The notes below the pieces were generated by a model. That model was not told the DNA's origin and ran no database searches. It saw nothing but the letters and a program-made list of their open reading frames with translations. Both the position numbers and the translations under genes were made by a program. This document shows, piece after piece, positions 5,255-8,874 of a DNA stretch of 8,874 nucleotides (within the stretch, counting starts at the first letter, position 1; every line of letters starts with the position of its first letter). Origin of the DNA: an uncultured Bacteroidales bacterium (GTDB taxonomy: Bacteria > Bacteroidota > Bacteroidia > Bacteroidales > P3); assembly GCA_937884485.1 (NCBI GenBank), contig CALGCG010000064.1, positions 1-8,874 on the forward strand, given 5' to 3'.

Positions 5255-6684
5255 AACTGGAAATAGATAAAGGGCATCTCGCTCGTCTGGGCGAACGCCA
5301 TGATTAGGAATATCAGCACCATATAGGCCAACCACCGCACCCATCGCCACCGCGGCAGGCGCGCCAGCCCGTGCTCGCACGAGCGGTTGAACCACTCCAC
5401 CGCCACCAGCAGCGGCAGCGCCACCAGCAGCACCTTGCACCCCAGCTCGCCGAAGCCCATCGGATGCTGCAGCAGGCCGTGGGTGAACATGTTGCGCAGG
5501 TATTCAAAGGCCTGGCCGATGCTGTCGGCACGGAAAATCACCCATCCCACGGTGGCCAACGCGAAGGTGAGCACCATCTGCCCCGCCTCGCGCCACGAGG
5601 GCAGCCACCGCCCTTCGGCCACCACGCCGCGGTGCCTGCGGTTGACACCCAGCAGAATCAGCGGCAGGAACAGCAGCGCATGGAACGCCCCCCAGGCCAC
5701 GAAGGTCCAGTTGGCGCCGTGCCACAGGCCGCTCAGCAGGAAGATGACGAAGGTGTTCAGCACCACCCTCCCGCGCCCCACGCGGCTGCCCCCGAGGGGG
5801 ATATACACATAGTCGCGGAACCACGACGTCAGCGACATGTGCCAACGGCGCCAGAACTCCGCAATGTCGCGGCTGAAATAGGGCACGTCGAAATTGCGCC
5901 GGAGCCTGATTCCGAACAGCTTGGCACAGCCGATGGCGATGTCGCTGTAGCCCGAGAAGTCGCCGTAGATCTGCACACTGAACAGCACCGCCCCCACGGC
6001 CAGCGTGGCGCCGTTGGCACCCTGCAGGTCGGCGAAGGCGCGGTCCACATAGAGCGCACAGCTGTCGGCCACCACCATCTTCTTGAAGAAACCCCACAGC
6101 ATCTGCCTCAGGCCGTCGACCGCCAGCGCATAGTCGAAGCGCCGCGGCGTCTGGAACTGCGGCAAGAGGTTGGTAGCGCGCTCGATAGGCCCCGCCACCA
6201 GCTGCGGGAAAAACGCCACGTAGGCGAAGAACTCCACGGCGTCGCGCGTGGGCCGCACCGTGCCGCGGTAGACATCGATGGAATAGCTCAGGGCCTGGAA
6301 CGTGTAGAACGAGATGCCCACCGGCAGCACCAAGCCCAGCAGCAGCCCGTCAGCCCGTCCGCCGAGGAAGAGGTCGGCAAAGCTCTGCGCAAAGAAGTCG
6401 TAGTACTTGAACAAGCCCAGTATCAGCAGGTTGACGGCCACATTGCCCCACACAACCCACCGCCTCCGGTGTCCCCCGGCGTCCACAACCCACAGCCCGC
6501 TCAGAAAACTAAGCGCCGACGTGAAGGCTATCAGCGCCAGAAAACGCACGTCCCAGCAGCCGTAGAAGAAATACGACGCCGCCAGCACAAAGAGGTTCTG
6601 CCACCGGTGCCACCGGCGCAACAGCCAGTATATCAAGAACACCACCGGCAGGAAGAGCGCGAATCCGAGCGAATTGAACAACAT
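5251..6684 (-). CDS. MBOAT-family O-acyltransferase (AlgI/PatA-like)
   Basis: A polytopic membrane protein of 477 residues, the usual length for AlgI, DltB and PatA relatives, which carry acyl groups (usually acetyl) from the cytoplasm across the membrane for O-acylation of a surface polymer. Motifs include LYWLLRRW-like and SYFFYGCWD near the N-terminus, LVLPVGISFYTFQALSYSID (118-137), FFPQLVAGPIERA (158-170), IYGDFSGYSDIAIG (239-252), FWRRWHMSLTSWFRDYVYIP (277-296, conserved H282) and LLSGLWHGANWTFVAWGAFH (316-335, H322, the invariant catalytic-site histidine). It is the first gene of the three-gene operon, with a -7 promoter box immediately upstream. Its stop overlaps the TTG start of the SGNH-like partner. 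AlgI-like and PatA-like proteins cannot be told apart here; neighbouring anmK and the absence of alginate or other polymer genes mildly favour peptidoglycan. Confidence 0.93.
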   Translation of the reverse strand: MLFNSLGFALFLPVVFLIYWLLRRWHRWQNLFVLAASYFFYGCWDVRFLALIAFTSALSFLSGLWVVDAGGHRRRWVVWGNVAVNLLILGLFKYYDFFAQSFADLFLGGRADGLLLGLVLPVGISFYTFQALSYSIDVYRGTVRPTRDAVEFFAYVAFFPQLVAGPIERATNLLPQFQTPRRFDYALAVDGLRQMLWGFFKKMVVADSCALYVDRAFADLQGANGATLAVGAVLFSVQIYGDFSGYSDIAIGCAKLFGIRLRRNFDVPYFSRDIAEFWRRWHMSLTSWFRDYVYIPLGGSRVGRGRVVLNTFVIFLLSGLWHGANWTFVAWGAFHALLFLPLILLGVNRRHRGVVAEGRWLPSWREAGQMVLTFALATVGWVIFRADSIGQAFEYLRNMFTHGLLQHPMGFGELGCKVLLVALPLLVAVEWFNRSCEHGLARLPRWRWVRWLAYMVLIFLIMAFAQTSEMPFIYFQF

Positions 6685-6694
6685 TTTTCAGCCT

Positions 6695-6703
6695 GCAAAG
6701 ATA
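6695..6703 (-). promoter_or_regulatory. Bacteroidota -7 box for the MBOAT operon
   Basis: On the minus strand, TATCTTTGC matches the Bacteroidota housekeeping -7 consensus TAnnTTTG. It lies only 10 bases before the MBOAT ATG, so the transcript would have a very short leader or nearly none. A convincing -33 TTG at the expected 19-21 base distance is not visible. Confidence 0.6.
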
Positions 6704-6792
6704 CAACATTTTGCCGACATGGCAGAATTTATTTTTCATCCTCCTCCCCCGCTGCACTCCCCAACCTCCCTCCCATTGAGGAGACGCGGCAG

Positions 6793-6806
6793 CCGCGGCG
6801 CCGCGG
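6793..6806. repeat. 14-base perfect GC palindrome
   Basis: CCGCGGCGCCGCGG is its own reverse complement and sits just before the 11-base array. No T-run follows on either strand, so it is not a normal intrinsic terminator. It could be a protein site or part of a dispersed repeat. Confidence 0.7.
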
Positions 6807-6815
6807 AACGGGGAC

Positions 6816-6998
6816 AATTCGCCACCAATTCGGACCGAATTCGCCCCTTGTCATATAGTTCCTATATCGTTCTTATATAGTTCTCATATAGTTCTTATAT
6901 ACTGCATATAAATACTATATAAGAACTATATGAGAACGATATAAGAAGTATATAAGAACGGCCGAATTCGGTACCTATTCGGTACCTATTCGGGTCCT
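6816..6998. repeat. Array of about sixteen 11-base units
   Basis: Two unit types repeat at an 11-base period. Outer left: AATTCGCCACC, AATTCGGACCG, AATTCGCCCCT (6816-6848). Inner left, after 4 extra bases: ATATAGTTCCT, ATATCGTTCTT, ATATAGTTCTC, ATATAGTTCTT (6853-6896). A central segment of irregular units follows (6897-6916). Inner right is in the inverted sense: ATATAAGAACT, ATATGAGAACG, ATATAAGAAGT, ATATAAGAACG (6917-6960). Outer right: ATTCGGTACCT twice, ATTCGGGTCCT (6966-6998). The inner blocks are inverted relative to each other; the outer blocks run in the same direction. The period is close to one turn of B-DNA. Function is unknown; candidates are a cooperative protein-binding array, a bent-DNA element or a recombination site. 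Confidence 0.85.
6880..6937. repeat. 22-base perfect inverted repeat with 14-base loop
   Basis: Bases 6880-6901 are the exact reverse complement of 6916-6937, leaving 6902-6915 as the loop. Imperfect pairing continues outward for about another 20 bases on each side. It is the core of the 11-base array and could extrude as a cruciform or form a long hairpin in RNA. There is no T-run for termination. Confidence 0.85.
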
Positions 6999-7196
6999 AT
7001 CCCCGCCCCCGTCCCACCTTGCTCTCCGCGGGATGCAAAAAGGGCGCGCACGCTGTGGGCGGAGGGTGCGCGGCGGTCGGCCGGCGGGTGTCGGCGCGGG
7101 GCGGCGGCACAGGTATACAAGAATATAAATCAAGCAGATAAACACGGATGGAAACTATTTTTCATTTATTTTTATTAGTATGTGAAAAAAATTTCG

Positions 7197-7204
7197 TAAC
7201 TTTG
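7197..7204 (+). promoter_or_regulatory. Bacteroidota -7 box for ridA
   Basis: TAACTTTG (followed by CA) matches the TAnnTTTG consensus, 33 bases before the ridA ATG and in an AT-rich stretch. The -33 element is weak; TTAG or TGTG lies about 15-20 bases upstream. The leader has no Shine-Dalgarno sequence, only an A-rich run (TAAAAACTCGATAAC), as is usual in this phylum. Confidence 0.7.
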
Positions 7205-7237
7205 CACCCTCAGAATAATTTATAAAAACTCGATAAC

Positions 7238-7612
7238 ATGAAGAAAATCATCAACACCCCCAATGCCCCCGCCGCCATCGGCCCCTACAGCCAGGCAGTG
7301 CAGGCCGGGAACACCCTCTACATCTCGGGTCAGATTCCCATCAACCCCGCCACCAAAGAAGTGCCCGAAGGCATCACGGCCCAGACCGAGCAGGTGATGC
7401 AGAACATCAAGGCCATCCTCGACGAGGCCGGCTATACCTTCCAGGACGTGGTGAAGAGCACCTGCCTGCTGGCCGACATGGAATACTTCAAACCCATGAA
7501 CGAGGTCTACGCCAAGTACTACAGCACCGACTGCCCCGCCCGCGCCGCCTTCGCCGTGAAGGGTCTGCCCATGGGCGTCCTGGTCGAGATTGAAACGATT
7601 GCAGTGAAATAA
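7238..7612 (+). CDS. ridA: RidA family reactive imine/enamine deaminase
   Basis: A 124-residue cytoplasmic protein of full family length. RidA (YjgF/YER057c/UK114) hydrolyses 2-aminoacrylate and related enamine/imine intermediates released by PLP enzymes such as serine/threonine dehydratase, protecting other PLP enzymes. Visible motifs are GPYSQAV (15-21), LYISGQIP (27-34), the CPARAAF segment with the substrate-carboxylate Arg (R102, matching Arg105 of the E. coli protein) and VEIETIAVK at the end, where E119 matches the catalytic Glu. Both key residues are therefore present, which supports a true RidA-type deaminase. It stands alone with its own promoter; the 125-base spacer after it contains inverted repeats, so co-transcription with the dehydrogenase gene is uncertain. 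Confidence 0.96.
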   Translation: MKKIINTPNAPAAIGPYSQAVQAGNTLYISGQIPINPATKEVPEGITAQTEQVMQNIKAILDEAGYTFQDVVKSTCLLADMEYFKPMNEVYAKYYSTDCPARAAFAVKGLPMGVLVEIETIAVK

Positions 7613-7616
7613 CACC

Positions 7617-7730
7617 AATTTCTAATTTATGATTTCTAAATCCCAAGTGGCCTGCACAAGCCTGTGCCGCCACATAGATAGAAAGGAATCAGCAAAATAA
7701 CTTAGAAATTAGAATTTAGAAATTAGAAAT
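7617..7730. repeat. Inverted heptad-repeat element between ridA and the acyl-CoA dehydrogenase
   Basis: The right side holds four tandem heptads TTAGAAA, TTAGAAT, TTAGAAA, TTAGAAA (7702-7729). The left side (7617-7639) holds the same unit inverted and spaced by 7 (reverse complement TTAGAAA, TCATAAA, TTAGAAA). The two sides can pair, for example 7632-7641 with 7714-7723 and 7618-7625 with 7723-7730. Between them is a small GC hairpin, GCACA-AGCC-TGTGC (7654-7667). The whole could fold as a long stem-loop acting as terminator, processing site or MITE-like element. No T-run is present. Confidence 0.65.
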
Positions 7731-7737
7731 ACACACT

Positions 7738-8874
7738 ATGGATTTTAGCTTCACCAAACAAGAAGAACTCTTCCTGCAGATGATTCGCGAGTTTGCAGAG
7801 AAGGAAGTGAAACCCCTCGCCGCCGAAGTCGACGAGGAAGAACGTTTCCCCATGGAGACCGTGCAGAAGATGGCCAAGATCGGCTTGATGGGCATTCCCG
7901 TGCCCACGCAGTACGGCGGCGCCGGCGGCACCAACATCATGTATGGCATGGCCGTCGAGGAACTGAGCCGCGTCTGCGCCACCACCGGCGTCATCCTCTC
8001 GGCCCACACCAGCCTCTGCTGCGCCCCCATCCTGGAGGCCGGCACCGAGGAGCAGAAGATGAAATACCTGCCCAAGCTCGCCAGCGGCGAGTGGATCGGC
8101 GCCTTCGGTCTGACCGAGCCCAATGCCGGTACCGATGCCGCCGGCCAGCAGACCACCGCCGTCCTCGACGGCGACGAGTGGGTGCTCAACGGCAGCAAGA
8201 TCTTCATCACCAACGGTTCCTACGCCAACGTGTTCATCATCATCGCCATGACCGACAAGAGCCTCGGCACCAAGGGAATCAGCGCTTTCATCGTCGAGAA
8301 GACCGACCCGGGCTTCAGCATCGGCAAGAAGGAGAAGAAGATGGGTATCCGCGGCAGCGCCACCACCGAGCTTATCTTCGAGGACTGCCGCATCCCGAAG
8401 GACCGCCAGCTGGGTCAGCTGGGCAAGGGCTTCGGCCTGGCCATGAAGACCCTCGACGGCGGCCGTATCGGCATCGCCTGCCAGGCCCTCGGCATTGCCC
8501 AGGGTGCCATGGACGAGACCGTCAAGTATACCAAGGAGCGCAAGCAGTTCGGCCGCTCGATCAGCCAGTTCCAGAACACGCAGTTCCAGATGGCCGACCT
8601 CGAGACCAAGGTGCAGGCCGCCCGCCTGCTCTGCCGCAGCGCCCACTACAAGAAAGACCACGGCATGCCCTACAGCGCCGACGCCGCCATGGCCAAGCTC
8701 TTCAGCGCCGAGACCGCCATGGAGGTCACCACCAAGGCCGTCCAGTTCCACGGCGGCTACGGCTACACCCGCGAGTACCCCGTGGAGCGCATGATGCGCG
8801 ACGCCAAGATCACCGAGATCTATGAGGGCACTTCCGAAGTCCAGCGCATCGTCATCTCCGCCAACATGGGTCTG
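7738..8874 (+). CDS. Short-chain acyl-CoA dehydrogenase (butyryl-CoA dehydrogenase-like), 3' end cut
   Basis: The window holds 379 codons and ends before a stop; family members are about 380 residues, so only a few residues are missing. The enzyme is a cytoplasmic FAD protein that interconverts acyl-CoA and 2-enoyl-CoA, exchanging electrons with electron-transfer flavoprotein. Visible signatures are MDFSFTKQEELF at the start, GIPVPTQYGGAGG (52-64), AFGLTEPNAGTDAA (122-135, ACAD signature 1), RKQFGRSISQFQNTQ (268-282), QFHGGYGYTREYPVERMMRD (336-355) and KITEIYEGTSEVQR (357-370). E363 in IYEGTSE matches the catalytic base of butyryl-CoA dehydrogenases. The ATG follows an A-rich leader without Shine-Dalgarno, and I see no -7 box before it. 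A role in butyryl-CoA metabolism or short-chain acyl oxidation is likely; etfB/etfA genes may follow outside the window. Confidence 0.94.
   Translation, partial: MDFSFTKQEELFLQMIREFAEKEVKPLAAEVDEEERFPMETVQKMAKIGLMGIPVPTQYGGAGGTNIMYGMAVEELSRVCATTGVILSAHTSLCCAPILEAGTEEQKMKYLPKLASGEWIGAFGLTEPNAGTDAAGQQTTAVLDGDEWVLNGSKIFITNGSYANVFIIIAMTDKSLGTKGISAFIVEKTDPGFSIGKKEKKMGIRGSATTELIFEDCRIPKDRQLGQLGKGFGLAMKTLDGGRIGIACQALGIAQGAMDETVKYTKERKQFGRSISQFQNTQFQMADLETKVQAARLLCRSAHYKKDHGMPYSADAAMAKLFSAETAMEVTTKAVQFHGGYGYTREYPVERMMRDAKITEIYEGTSEVQRIVISANMGL

Larger units (their letters stand above)
6685..7237. other. Divergent intergenic region without a gene
   Basis: These 553 bases separate the MBOAT operon (minus) from ridA (plus). 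In order they hold the MBOAT promoter, a pyrimidine-rich stretch (about 6740-6778), a GC palindrome, the 11-base repeat array, a GC-rich patch (about 7041-7110) with a weak 7-base inverted repeat (7045-7051 and 7066-7072), and an AT-rich stretch with the ridA promoter. I see no supported coding region, tRNA or rRNA. Confidence 0.75.

Noticed and set aside
5371..6858. Long plus-strand open frame (495 codons) opposite the MBOAT gene
   Set aside because: Its translation is rich in His, Arg, Gln and Pro with no family resemblance; it is the complement of a G+C-rich gene whose motifs are clear.
6816..6998. CRISPR array
   Set aside because: Units are 11 bases and contiguous with no unique spacers, and no cas genes are near.
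7041..7110. Terminator or structured RNA in the GC-rich patch
   Set aside because: Only a 7-base stem with a 14-base loop and no T-run; high G+C alone makes such stems likely by chance.
7723..8751. Minus-strand open frame of 342 codons opposite the acyl-CoA dehydrogenase gene
   Set aside because: Gly/Leu/His-rich complement of a well-conserved enzyme gene with all ACAD signatures on the plus strand.

Overview
The window looks like chromosomal DNA from a G+C-rich member of the Bacteroidales (phylum Bacteroidota). Four things point there: two promoters with the Bacteroidota -7 box (TAnnTTTG), a protein ending in a type IX secretion (T9SS) type A sorting domain, a Bacteroidales-type FISUMP-like surface protein, and starts without clear Shine-Dalgarno sequences. 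Genus cannot be told from the sequence.

Minus strand, 56-3191: a compact five-gene cluster, transcribed from 3191 toward 56. It holds an ECF sigma factor, a small single-pass membrane protein in the usual anti-sigma position, a membrane-anchored protein of unknown function, a very small secreted protein that is mostly a T9SS sorting domain, and a secreted FISUMP-like protein. Three of the four junctions overlap and the other gap is 20 bases, so this is almost certainly one operon. The 55 bases beyond it show nothing I can name.

Minus strand, 3276-6684: a three-gene operon with 4-base overlaps at both junctions. It encodes an MBOAT-family acyltransferase, a membrane-anchored SGNH-like partner starting with TTG, and anhydro-N-acetylmuramic acid kinase (anmK). 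The pair looks like machinery that moves acetyl groups across the membrane onto a cell-surface glycan; anmK suggests, without proving, that this glycan is peptidoglycan.

Intergenic 6685-7237: a 553-base divergent region. It has the MBOAT promoter at one end and the ridA promoter at the other. Between them lie a 14-base GC palindrome, a striking array of about sixteen 11-base units that is partly mirror-symmetric, and a GC-rich patch.

Plus strand, 7238-8874: ridA (reactive enamine/imine deaminase), then a 125-base spacer with inverted heptanucleotide repeats, then a short-chain acyl-CoA dehydrogenase cut by the window end, probably only a few residues from its C-terminus.

Most promising for novelty: the 11-base phased array, the ECF sigma/T9SS-tail/FISUMP operon, and two signs of repeats entering genes (a heptad repeat in a signal peptide and a GC hairpin inside a sorting domain).
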